A stretch of DNA of 23,761 nucleotides, from positions 1 to 23,761 of IMG/VR virus record IMGVR_UViG_3300031111_000036. One strand, written 5' to 3'. The translations under genes were made by a program, and so were the position numbers. Origin of the DNA: a virus. Below the pieces are notes generated by a model. It was not told the DNA's origin and searched no databases. It saw only the letters and a program-made list of their open reading frames with translations. Shown piece after piece: positions 1 through 6,842 of this stretch (position 1 is the stretch's first letter; each line of letters starts with the position of its first letter).

Positions 1-2
1 TT

Positions 3-25
3 ACAATATTAATATATAACATTGT
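3..25. promoter_or_regulatory. Inverted repeat over the -10 box, possible operator
   Basis: Arms ACAATATTA (3-11) and TAACATTGT (17-25) match at 8 of 9 positions around a 5-base AT centre. The dyad covers the -10 box and start region of the left-pointing promoter, so a dimeric repressor bound here would block it. It is AT-rich, so chance symmetry is possible. Confidence 0.45.
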
Positions 26-39
26 TTCGATGTTGTCAA
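11..39 (-). promoter_or_regulatory. Sigma-70-type promoter pointing left out of the window
   Basis: -35 box TTGACA (34-39, full consensus) and -10 box TATATT (11-16, five of six), with the ideal 17-base spacer, on the minus strand. It starts 23 bases after the phosphoesterase stop. Transcription would begin near position 4 and serve genes beyond the left edge. Confidence 0.75.
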
Positions 40-61
40 GGGATTTTTGCCGTCTGAAAAA

Positions 62-898
62 TTAATGCTTAATAAGCAACTCCTTTCCGTTTTTGCCGAT
101 CTTGCATTCGAGGATTGCGCCGCCCATCGGGTTAGGGCTGAACCCCCTTTCAACGGCGAACTGGCTGGAGAGCGGACGCACAAACGTACTCGTGATTACG
201 TGGATACACTCCCGCGTATATACTTTGCACTGTTCGGACAGCCCCATCCTGACGGACTTATCGGAGATGGAAACGTGCTTGTGTCCGAACCAGATTACAT
301 CAGCCTTGTCGATCTGAACGTCCATTCGATTGAAATCGATCATGCCCTTGCTTACGGGTGCGTGACCGCCCATCCCATGATGATAATAGATAACCAGGTT
401 GCGCCCAGATGAGTCCCCGTTCCTGAAGAAAAACTTGTAGAACCCGCAGAACCCGCCGTATGCAATATGATCGCCAAGCATTTTAATAAGGAGCTTCGTT
501 ACGTTTATGCTGTGATATTTCTGAAGGACGGATTCATGATTGCCGTCGCCCATCAGGACGATCTTGTCTGCATATGGTTCAAGCGTCTTGGCTGCGTATT
601 CAAGCGAGGCGTTTATGATGTCAGAGCGATTGCCAAATTTAGGATCGACAACATCCGGCGAATACCGCTTGTAATCCTTTGGCAACAGCAAGTCCATCGT
701 GTCGCCGTTTATCAGGATAAAGTCGCATTCGTCGTGCATCCTCTCCATGTAGCGATGAAAGTAGTTCTTGTCGAATCCCGCCGCGCCGATATGGATGTCT
801 GAAATCAGCCCGAAGCGAAACGTCTGATTTATCGCATATTGAATCGTGTCCGGATAACGATGCCCCAGGATGAGCGTCTTGTCGCTTTCAGTTTTCAC
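62..898 (-). CDS. Calcineurin-like metallophosphoesterase
   Basis: 278 residues from a GTG start. All metal-binding motifs are visible: ISDIHIG (Asp34, His36), INGDTMDL (Asp66), GDGNHES (Asn120, His121), YYHHGMGG (His173/174) and WFGHKHVS (His206, His208). The GNHE form in place of GNHD is a common variant. Members cleave phosphomono- or diesters and some act on nucleic acids or cyclic nucleotides; the substrate here is unknown. It is the last gene before the left-pointing promoter. A role against host nucleotide signalling or in DNA processing is possible but only a guess. Confidence 0.9.
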   Translation of the reverse strand: MKTESDKTLILGHRYPDTIQYAINQTFRFGLISDIHIGAAGFDKNYFHRYMERMHDECDFILINGDTMDLLLPKDYKRYSPDVVDPKFGNRSDIINASLEYAAKTLEPYADKIVLMGDGNHESVLQKYHSINVTKLLIKMLGDHIAYGGFCGFYKFFFRNGDSSGRNLVIYYHHGMGGHAPVSKGMIDFNRMDVQIDKADVIWFGHKHVSISDKSVRMGLSEQCKVYTRECIHVITSTFVRPLSSQFAVERGFSPNPMGGAILECKIGKNGKELLIKH

Positions 899-1250
899 CT
901 AACTCTCGGTGTTCGTGTGATTCGATTAGCCGGTTCAGGTAAAATCCGGCTTTGGTTGCGTTTTCAAGCGGAGTACTTTTCCTATATAGACGAATTAAAT
1001 ATTTCAGAATTGAACCGATCCAGTAAGCGTCTGTTCCCGTTGCGCCGGTAAACTCAATGAAGTCTTCAATGATGTCAATCGCCTGCTTGTCGCCGCGAAC
1101 GTAATGCGAATCATCCGGCTTTGACTCTGGATGGGGATGACATTCATCAACATCATGCTCAAGATACCTCCTGCGCTCAGCCGCTGGGGTGCTCATTAGA
1201 AATTTGCGCTTTTCTTTGCCGGGAAGTTTTTCATAACATTCAATTTTCAT
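888..1250 (-). CDS. DUF3310 protein (phage nucleotide-kinase-like, unknown)
   Basis: 120 residues from the ATG at 1250; GAGGTGGGAG stands just upstream and the start overlaps the small basic ORF as ATGA. Residues 1-45 are a charged lead. Residues ~46-110 fit DUF3310: SHYVRGDKQAIDIIEDFIEF, then GSILKYLIRLYRKS and ENATKAGFYLNRLIE, matching the family's HY..G..xxID...KY..R...K...A..YL pattern. Many phages carry it near DNA metabolism genes; its biochemical role is not established. It overlaps the phosphoesterase start by 11 bases. Confidence 0.85.
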   Translation of the reverse strand: MKIECYEKLPGKEKRKFLMSTPAAERRRYLEHDVDECHPHPESKPDDSHYVRGDKQAIDIIEDFIEFTGATGTDAYWIGSILKYLIRLYRKSTPLENATKAGFYLNRLIESHEHRELGEN

Positions 1251-1393
1251 CTCTCCCACCTCTGAGGATATTTTGGCTTTCGCCGGTACTGGTTCTTCGG
1301 CGTGTGCGCTCGTTCCTTAGCGAAGTCCGGCGTTTTTCGCCGCGACTTCTTGCGTTTGTAGATGAGCCGAAGTTCATCCTTGTCAAAGTTCAT
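1247..1393 (-). CDS. Small very basic protein, 48 residues
   Basis: Short ORF of 48 residues: ATG at 1393, TGA at 1247-1249 overlapping the next ATG as ATGA. It begins MNFDKDELRLIYKRKKSRRK and is rich in Lys and Arg throughout, ending YPQRWER. It fills the stretch between the amidase terminator and the DUF3310 gene. The coupling to the next start and consistent codon use support it as real; the ribosome site is weak. The charge suggests nucleic acid binding. No family recognised. Confidence 0.6.
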   Translation of the reverse strand: MNFDKDELRLIYKRKKSRRKTPDFAKERAHTPKNQYRRKPKYPQRWER

Positions 1394-1427
1394 TGCCGTT
1401 CATTTTAATAGCGTTGGCGTTGTTAAA

Positions 1428-1455
1428 ACCATTTTGCTGACGTTAGCAAAATGGT
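1428..1455 (-). terminator. Hairpin terminator after the amidase gene
   Basis: Perfect 11-base stem (ACCATTTTGCT / AGCAAAATGGT) with a 6-base loop, 5 bases past the amidase stop, followed on the minus strand by a short T run. The T run is only 3-4 bases and the stem is rather AT-rich, so termination may be partial and allow read-through to the last three genes. Confidence 0.65.
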
Positions 1456-1460
1456 CCCCC

Positions 1461-1871
1461 TTAAATCGGCTTCCCCAACACGATCATCCTCCGCACCTCG
1501 TCCATGTCCATGTTTGGGCAGGTCTTGTGAGTCTTGGTTTGCGCCTCGTAATGTCCCTGAACCTGAACCTTTTCGGGACGAAACATGGCGATCAAGCCGT
1601 TGCAAAGAATGACCAGGCTCTGCATTTGTTCTTTATTGAATCCGCGAACTCCGGTCAGACAAATTCCAATCGAGTTGCGGTTTTTGCCTTGAACGTGCGC
1701 CCCGACCTCACTGATCTTTCGACCCGTCCGAACCGACCCGTCTTCCTCTATCACATAGTGATAGCCGATACGTTTCCACCCCCGCCCCCTGTGCCAATCA
1801 TCAATCTCAGCGGCGGTTGTACCAGGCGGCGAGTCGGAACAATGGATGATAATACGGTCTATCTTCCGCAT
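1461..1871 (-). CDS. Endolysin: N-acetylmuramoyl-L-alanine amidase (Amidase_2, T7 lysozyme-like)
   Basis: 136 residues, one domain, close to T7 lysozyme in length. It cuts the amide bond between muramic acid and L-Ala in peptidoglycan. Zn ligands expected from the T7 enzyme are His10 (IIIHCSDSP), His107 (GHYEAQTK) and Cys118 (THKTCPN); Tyr37 (RIGYHYVI) and Lys116 match the catalytic Tyr and Lys. GAHVQGKNRNSIGICL is the usual core. There is no signal peptide and no wall-binding domain, as in phages of Gram-negative hosts, so release should depend on a holin. A hairpin terminator follows directly. Confidence 0.95.
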   Translation of the reverse strand: MRKIDRIIIHCSDSPPGTTAAEIDDWHRGRGWKRIGYHYVIEEDGSVRTGRKISEVGAHVQGKNRNSIGICLTGVRGFNKEQMQSLVILCNGLIAMFRPEKVQVQGHYEAQTKTHKTCPNMDMDEVRRMIVLGKPI

Positions 1872-2134
1872 TAGTCGTCGTTTTTCGGAGCGTCATCCGA
1901 GTCAAGCCCGCGAATGTAGCCGCGCATATAGGCGAAAATCCTTTCTTGAAAGACGGTCTCAATCTTCTCCCACAGCTTACCGAGCTTTTTATTGCCCGTT
2001 ACGGTTGACCATCGCCCGTGCCTTTCCCCTAACGCCTCAGCCTTTTTCTCGGTGACGAACATCGGGATGACCGACGTTATAACCCCGCCGAGGGCAAGTG
2101 ACCCAATGGGAACTAAAATTGATTGCCAGTCCAT
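1871..2134 (-). CDS. Small one-span membrane protein, holin candidate
   Basis: 87 residues. The N-terminal span is ILVPIGSLALGGVITSVIPMFV (residues 6-27); the rest is charged and helical (EKKAEALGERHGRW, KLWEKIETVFQERIFAYMRG) with an acidic end. It starts 1 base after the upstream stop with a weak GGAT site and runs into the amidase gene as TAATG. A short membrane protein right before an endolysin gene is the usual place for a holin; one span and a long cytoplasmic-type tail are compatible with class III-like holins. No sequence family recognised, so this rests on place and topology. Confidence 0.65.
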   Translation of the reverse strand: MDWQSILVPIGSLALGGVITSVIPMFVTEKKAEALGERHGRWSTVTGNKKLGKLWEKIETVFQERIFAYMRGYIRGLDSDDAPKNDD

Positions 2135-2135
2135 A

Positions 2136-2399
2136 TCAAATCCAAAGTTTCATAAAAATGTTTATCCCCGTGATGATCCCACCGCCGCCGATGAACGCAA
2201 GAACGACATCCCATTTTCTATTGCGCTGTTTGTCCTCATTCACGTGTATTCGTTCGAGGCGGTCGACCTGCATTATCAGACCTGGCTTACCGTTTCCGCG
2301 AAGGATCTTATCGATCGCGTCAATTTTTCCCTCAATGCGCATCAGCGTTTTCTTTTGTTGCGATTCGCTGACGCGCCGGTCATCGCCATTCCACGTCAT
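2136..2399 (-). CDS. Small coiled-coil plus one-span membrane protein (XhlA-like, lysis accessory candidate)
   Basis: 87 residues from the ATG at 2399; GGAGGTG ends 5 bases upstream and the start overlaps the previous stop as ATGA, so the longer form to 2432 is rejected. The N-terminal part is polar and helical (QQKKTLMRIEGKIDAIDKIL, MQVDRLERIHVNEDKQRN). The C-terminus is one membrane span (WDVVLAFIGGGGIITGINIFM). Coiled coil plus C-terminal span is the plan of XhlA-type proteins that accompany holins. It stands two genes before the amidase, so a role in lysis is likely but not shown. Confidence 0.72.
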   Translation of the reverse strand: MTWNGDDRRVSESQQKKTLMRIEGKIDAIDKILRGNGKPGLIMQVDRLERIHVNEDKQRNRKWDVVLAFIGGGGIITGINIFMKLWI

Positions 2400-3145
2400 A
2401 GCGTCACCTCCACACCAAATTTGATCTTCCACGTCTCAAGTCCATCTTTGCGGTAAATTCCTCGAATAAACGGGGCGTAGCGGCGTTCATTCTGGCTCTT
2501 TATATCAATCGTCGCATCGACGGAGTGAACGTCTAAGAAGTCTGTTAAATAGGTTAATTTGCCATAATCCAAAAGCGGGGTTTTGAAGACGAACACTCCG
2601 TCAGCGTTAGCCCACGCTTCAGCCGTTACTCCGCCTCCAAAGTCAAGGGAGCCAACGTCGCGGAAAATGGTTACGGATTGCCGGTCGATATTAGCCGCTT
2701 CATGTAGATTTGACTGCAATTCGACAGCCCATTTGTTTGTTATCGGCTTCAAACAGGCAATGCCGTAACCCCAATAGTACAAGCCGTTCTCGCGCTCGCC
2801 GAATGCGCTTACGTTGAGAACGCCCCACGTCGCGCCGCCGCTCAGTTCCCAGTCGGCGGGATTTCCCTGAACGTTGGCGGTACGGATTGACAGCGCCCCT
2901 TCGATCACGTCGGGGGCGAATATGGTTAAAAAGGATTTTTTTCGAGGAGTAGCCGCAGGTTGCGGATCATATGGGTTGAGTAATTCGTCAGTTAATCCGA
3001 ACAGTGAGTCCGTTTTCTCTTCAGCGCGGACGGCGGCTGATCTAAAATCGTCCGTCCTTTCATCTCCTCGCGCCAAAGAAAAGCCGATCAGCAGCAGAAT
3101 GATGCCGATTGTAAGTGTGATCAGATATTTGATCCGTTCACTCAT
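2396..3145 (-). CDS. Membrane-anchored or exported protein, possible outer-membrane beta-barrel
   Basis: 249 residues. The N-terminus has a long hydrophobic segment (YLITLTIGIILLLIGFSLA) after basic residues, either a signal peptide cut near SLA-RG or an anchor. Residues ~30-75 are a charged/Pro linker. The rest, ~75-249, has repeated amphipathic strands (WGVLNVSAFGERENGLYYWG, KWAVELQSNLHE, GGGVTAEAWANADGVFVFK, VDATIDIKSQNERRYAPFIR, ETWKIKFGVEVTL), as in small outer-membrane barrels. The last residue is Leu rather than the usual Phe, which weakens that reading. It is joined to neighbours by ATGA overlaps on both sides. No family recognised. A barrel in the lysis-proximal part of a phage operon would be unusual. 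Confidence 0.7.
   Translation of the reverse strand: MSERIKYLITLTIGIILLLIGFSLARGDERTDDFRSAAVRAEEKTDSLFGLTDELLNPYDPQPAATPRKKSFLTIFAPDVIEGALSIRTANVQGNPADWELSGGATWGVLNVSAFGERENGLYYWGYGIACLKPITNKWAVELQSNLHEAANIDRQSVTIFRDVGSLDFGGGVTAEAWANADGVFVFKTPLLDYGKLTYLTDFLDVHSVDATIDIKSQNERRYAPFIRGIYRKDGLETWKIKFGVEVTL
2405..2411 (-). promoter_or_regulatory. Strong ribosome binding site of the coiled-coil membrane protein
   Basis: GGAGGTG ending 5 bases before the ATG at 2399, one of the best sites in the window. It shows that the lysis-accessory protein starts here and not at 2432. Confidence 0.85.
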
Positions 3146-5784
3146 CGCTCTGTCCGAATGTCATATAGTTTACTATTTGTAAACATTATAGTAACATTTT
3201 CGCCGTTTGTCAAGGCTGCCCACCATCTTTCTCGCGCCGTCGCCTGGTCATAGTCGTACCAATAGGGATAACTGGCAAGCGCAATCGGCGCAACTAACGC
3301 GGTTTCAGCGTGATTGTGGTATGCCCCGTTCGTTGGATAAGCATACGTCGAATACCCCAGCGAGGCGGAGATGACGTTGCCGCCGAGATCGTATGGAACA
3401 TAGATCACAGACTGGGCAGGTTGCTGAACCATAGACATTATGACTGGATCTGTGTAGCCCTTTTGAATGACGTGTGCGAGCCCGTACATCGTATAGTCAT
3501 TTGAAAAATAGTTCTTGCCCCAAACGCCCTCGTTTGGCCACATCCACAACGCCCACTGTTGAATTTTCTCGGCGATGAGATTAGTCTCAACGTCCTTCTC
3601 CAGCATGATATAGGCCATGAATTTATCGTAACCGCCAGATAATGCCCCCGTTCCATCCTGGTAGAGGTTCCAGTCTGACTCAACCCCAGCTTGTGAATAT
3701 CCGAATAATAGCGTTTTCGCAAATCCGTCCATGTCATCAGCATCGAACACTATTCCAGCATCGTAGAGTGGCTGAACGCAATACATCATTGTCCACGCGC
3801 CATGAGGCCCGTCTTCGAGGAGTCCTTCGGGCACGGGATCGCCGGGGTTGTACTCATACAGATACTCACCATCGCCCCCCGTGCTGATTGAATCGGCGAA
3901 CCATGTTCCATAATGCGCCGCATAGGTTGAATCAACCGTATTCCCGTCATACATATAGAGTTCAGCGTGCGCCCCCGCCAACGCCCCATCGAGATTAATC
4001 GGGAATGAATGGTTTTCAAGGTTGTCAATCCAATATCCAAATGTCGTCGAGTCTGCCCACTGTAAAGAATCAAATAACGCCAATGTAACCCTGACAGTAT
4101 CGATCCAATCCGTCAATTTTGGATAATCGCCAGCCAAACCGTCTTCGATTCCATAACGGCACATTCGGGCAATCGCCGCACTGGGAAGAGCTGACTTAGA
4201 GTTGACCGTCCAATTCAATGAGCTCTGCTGTTCCCCCCATCCTGGTGAATAATCTCCCCCGCGCTGATCGTCGCCATTCGTCTGTTCAACGTTGTCGCGC
4301 AAATACATAATAGTATCCGCCATCGCATAGGCGAGGTCGAGAAAATTTGTGTTATCGAATGTGCGATAGAGTTCAATGTTTGCAATGATGCACGCCGAGG
4401 CGTTTTGGTTTATGTTAATCCCGCGGATTGAATCGTTTGCAGCGTCATTGATCGAGTTGTAAGAGACGAGGAACCTGTCCTGCATGTGTTCGAGCGCAAG
4501 CGTCTCAATATTCGGGGTTGCTGCCAGCCCCCACGCAATGCCTTCAACCGGGTAATCAACTCCGTTAACAACGAGTGTGTCATATTCACCTTTCGCCGTC
4601 GAATCAGGAGAATAGCTTATTGTTCCCGTATAAGCCGCGCCATCAGCGAGAATTATTTGAGAAGGAAGGTCGGTCGTGAATGAAACAGCCCCCTCTTCCA
4701 GAGCGACATTGAATGTATCTCTTGCCCCTGAGATGTTGGTTATCACGATGCGAGATTTGCTCGTCGTTCCCAGATGAGTATAACCGAAATCAAACGCCGT
4801 AGGATGAACGGTAATATCTTGCCCGTCCTGTCCGACTTCGTGCGCGGCAAATCCCATATTGACGTTGTAATGGAAATTGTCTTGCGTCGCGCCCCAGGCT
4901 CCGTCCGTTATTGTCCCGTGATAACCGCTTCCTGAAACGTCATAAGAAACTTCGCCGTAACCCTCTGCGAGCGGATACATCAGCAGAGAGTTGGACGTTG
5001 CAACGTCTATGCCGCCGTTCTTTATTTCCGTTACTTCGGACGACGTTAGTTCATCGTCGAACAGCCTCACATCGCAGATATAACCATCGAATGGAGTATG
5101 GATTGATCCGTCGTCCAACTGGCTCCCGACGCTTACGTCTGCGGTCGTGTTGTTCATCGCGCCATAACCGTTGTCGTCTTTTGTCTGATCAACGGCAACC
5201 CCGTTTATGTAGATTTTAATCCCGGAAACGTCTTTATTCCCGCTGTAAGTACCGGCGATATGAATCCATGTGCTGTCATCGAGGGCGTCATCAACGATTG
5301 TATTTATTCGTTTCCCGTCGTCTGAGTCAAATATCGCGAACTGAGCCTTGCTTGAATAAATCGCAAGCCGCCACTCCTTCGTCGAATTATCGTCCACGTC
5401 GCATTTTGCAAAAATAACCTGGCTCGTCGTTATGTCATCAGTGTTAATCCACGCGCTTACGCTGAACGGGAGATCGTCGCCGTCTGTGAAACTGAGATCC
5501 GCCTCGTCTGATTTAACGATGAACGTCGTCGATCCGTCAAACGTCAGACAGTTAGATCCGGCGAATGATGAATTTCTCGCGTTGCGCGTGCGGTCATAGA
5601 TCGTCTGCCCAGAGAATCCTTTAACGCCCATGATCCATTGTACATCCGGCATATAGCCGCCGGGGAGCAAATACGAGAACTGTGACCGCCCTGAGACGAT
5701 GCGCCAGTCTATGCGCCCCCAACTGGAAGCGCATAGAAAGACGGCGACGATCATTATCAGCGCATAGCCGGATCGTTTCATCAT
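3142..5784 (-). CDS. Exported LamG-containing giant protein, possible glycan-active tail protein
   Basis: 880 residues from the ATG at 5784, chosen for its ATGA overlap; an extension to 5823 would bury the leader. Residues 1-~24 are a signal peptide (MMKRSGYALIMIVAVFLCAS). Residues ~70-260 form a LamG/concanavalin-like jellyroll: FSVSAWINTDD, WIHIAGTYSG, IKIYINGVAVD, and DGYICDVRLFDDELTSSEV. Then YDVSGSGYHGTITDG and TQDNFHYN follow, a phrase common in phage LamG tail proteins. Residues ~320-425 look like an ASPM/SPD-2/Hydin-type Ig fold (FDFGYTHLGTTSKSRIVITN). Residues ~430-880 are long, aromatic-rich and helical with regular Trp/Tyr/Gly turns, like an alpha/alpha-toroid glycan lyase or hydrolase, but no catalytic motif is certain. 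The Cys in FLCAS is not a proper lipobox. It may bind and cut surface polysaccharide. Confidence 0.75.
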   Translation of the reverse strand: MMKRSGYALIMIVAVFLCASSWGRIDWRIVSGRSQFSYLLPGGYMPDVQWIMGVKGFSGQTIYDRTRNARNSSFAGSNCLTFDGSTTFIVKSDEADLSFTDGDDLPFSVSAWINTDDITTSQVIFAKCDVDDNSTKEWRLAIYSSKAQFAIFDSDDGKRINTIVDDALDDSTWIHIAGTYSGNKDVSGIKIYINGVAVDQTKDDNGYGAMNNTTADVSVGSQLDDGSIHTPFDGYICDVRLFDDELTSSEVTEIKNGGIDVATSNSLLMYPLAEGYGEVSYDVSGSGYHGTITDGAWGATQDNFHYNVNMGFAAHEVGQDGQDITVHPTAFDFGYTHLGTTSKSRIVITNISGARDTFNVALEEGAVSFTTDLPSQIILADGAAYTGTISYSPDSTAKGEYDTLVVNGVDYPVEGIAWGLAATPNIETLALEHMQDRFLVSYNSINDAANDSIRGININQNASACIIANIELYRTFDNTNFLDLAYAMADTIMYLRDNVEQTNGDDQRGGDYSPGWGEQQSSLNWTVNSKSALPSAAIARMCRYGIEDGLAGDYPKLTDWIDTVRVTLALFDSLQWADSTTFGYWIDNLENHSFPINLDGALAGAHAELYMYDGNTVDSTYAAHYGTWFADSISTGGDGEYLYEYNPGDPVPEGLLEDGPHGAWTMMYCVQPLYDAGIVFDADDMDGFAKTLLFGYSQAGVESDWNLYQDGTGALSGGYDKFMAYIMLEKDVETNLIAEKIQQWALWMWPNEGVWGKNYFSNDYTMYGLAHVIQKGYTDPVIMSMVQQPAQSVIYVPYDLGGNVISASLGYSTYAYPTNGAYHNHAETALVAPIALASYPYWYDYDQATARERWWAALTNGENVTIMFTNSKLYDIRTER

Positions 5785-6833
5785 TTTACAAATACCTTTC
5801 TCAAAGTTGAATCGGTCGTACACATTTCAAGCAACCTCGCAACCGGGAATTGCTCGCCGGTCAGCGTCGCGGTCCCGCTTACATAAGTCGTGCAGGCAAG
5901 TGATGAGTAAACCGTAAGCGAGTCGAGGGGAAATGCCTCGTCTGGATCAACTGTATTCAGAGAGTCTTGAGTTATAACAGCGAGAATCGAGTCCTGCGAA
6001 ACGCTGATCGTTCCCGTTACCGCTGTAAACGCTCCAAGACACCCACCGGCGGCGGGATAAAGTTGCTGTCCCGGCCATAAATAGCTCCCGTCGGTTTCAA
6101 TCCTGGCGTCGGTCATCCCCTGAATACAGACAAATCCAATGTCGTTATCGGGAATGTAGTCTTCCCATGCCCCGCTCGCGTCTTTACCTCCAACGACAAC
6201 GCCGGCGAAATCGCCCTCAGCCTGATCGGACGCGCGAACGCCACAGATAGGCAATGCGATAACCTGGTACGTTGTCCATCCGCTGGTAGCCTGGCTATCC
6301 ATTACGCTGTCTATCTGCGTCCACCAATACGCCGAGGCAGTCAATACCTGGTCATCGCCGTCTGTAATCGGGAGAGTTTCTGATTGTGCAGCCCCGTCAG
6401 CATCGAGTCCGTATATCCACAGCGAATCATCAGAAGACGACCCCGACGCTGCGTAAACGTACAATGAATGCGCCCCGCCCTCATCGGACAAGTCAATCTC
6501 TATTCGCGCAGTCTTGCCTGCTGCGGTGTCACAGACAGCTATCCTCGTCGTGTCCCAAACAACAGTCGCGCCGACATCGAGTGTATCGCCCTCTTTATTG
6601 AGAACAGTAAACAGCAAACGCCCCTCTTCGGCTATGGTCGTTCCCAAATATCGAGGCGTAAGAACCTGCCCGCGCAGTTCCTCGTATTGAATCCAATCGC
6701 GCAACTGAATCCAGTTTGAAGGAATCGTCGGATAATAATCTGTATAGCTCGTCCGAGGAGTCTGCGCAAATGCTGAAGCGATTATCATAATCACAACAAA
6801 CAGCGAGCCAACATAAGCGATCTTTTTAAACAT
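5781..6833 (-). CDS. Exported six-cysteine beta-rich protein of unknown function
   Basis: 350 residues. Clear Sec signal peptide: Lys3-Lys4, core YVGSLFVVIMIIASA, cleavage AFA-QTP at ~23. The mature part is beta-rich and acidic. The block WIYGLDADGAAQSETLPI, then DGDDQVLTASAYWWTQIDSV, reads like phage structural proteins. A late block, YLWPGQQLYPAAGGCLGAF followed by SILAVITQDS, resembles small capsid-decoration proteins; both are inferences. There are six Cys, as in the upstream neighbour. An AGGAG site precedes the ATG, and the stop overlaps the next start as ATGA. Function unknown. Confidence 0.75.
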   Translation of the reverse strand: MFKKIAYVGSLFVVIMIIASAFAQTPRTSYTDYYPTIPSNWIQLRDWIQYEELRGQVLTPRYLGTTIAEEGRLLFTVLNKEGDTLDVGATVVWDTTRIAVCDTAAGKTARIEIDLSDEGGAHSLYVYAASGSSSDDSLWIYGLDADGAAQSETLPITDGDDQVLTASAYWWTQIDSVMDSQATSGWTTYQVIALPICGVRASDQAEGDFAGVVVGGKDASGAWEDYIPDNDIGFVCIQGMTDARIETDGSYLWPGQQLYPAAGGCLGAFTAVTGTISVSQDSILAVITQDSLNTVDPDEAFPLDSLTVYSSLACTTYVSGTATLTGEQFPVARLLEMCTTDSTLRKVFVK

Positions 6834-6842
6834 CAGTATCTC

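Noticed and set aside
1393-1460. Promoter before the 48-residue ORF
   Set aside because: A TATTAA box is present, but no -35 hexamer stands at 16-18 bases, and the candidate region overlaps the terminator.
1362-1874. 170-codon ORF on the plus strand
   Set aside because: It is antisense to the amidase, whose catalytic motifs are intact on the minus strand.
1992-2456. 154-codon ORF on the plus strand
   Set aside because: It is antisense to the two lysis-region membrane protein genes, which have good starts and overlaps.
3142-5784. Lipoprotein signal in the LamG protein
   Set aside because: The Cys follows V-F-L; a lipobox needs Gly, Ala or Ser just before it.
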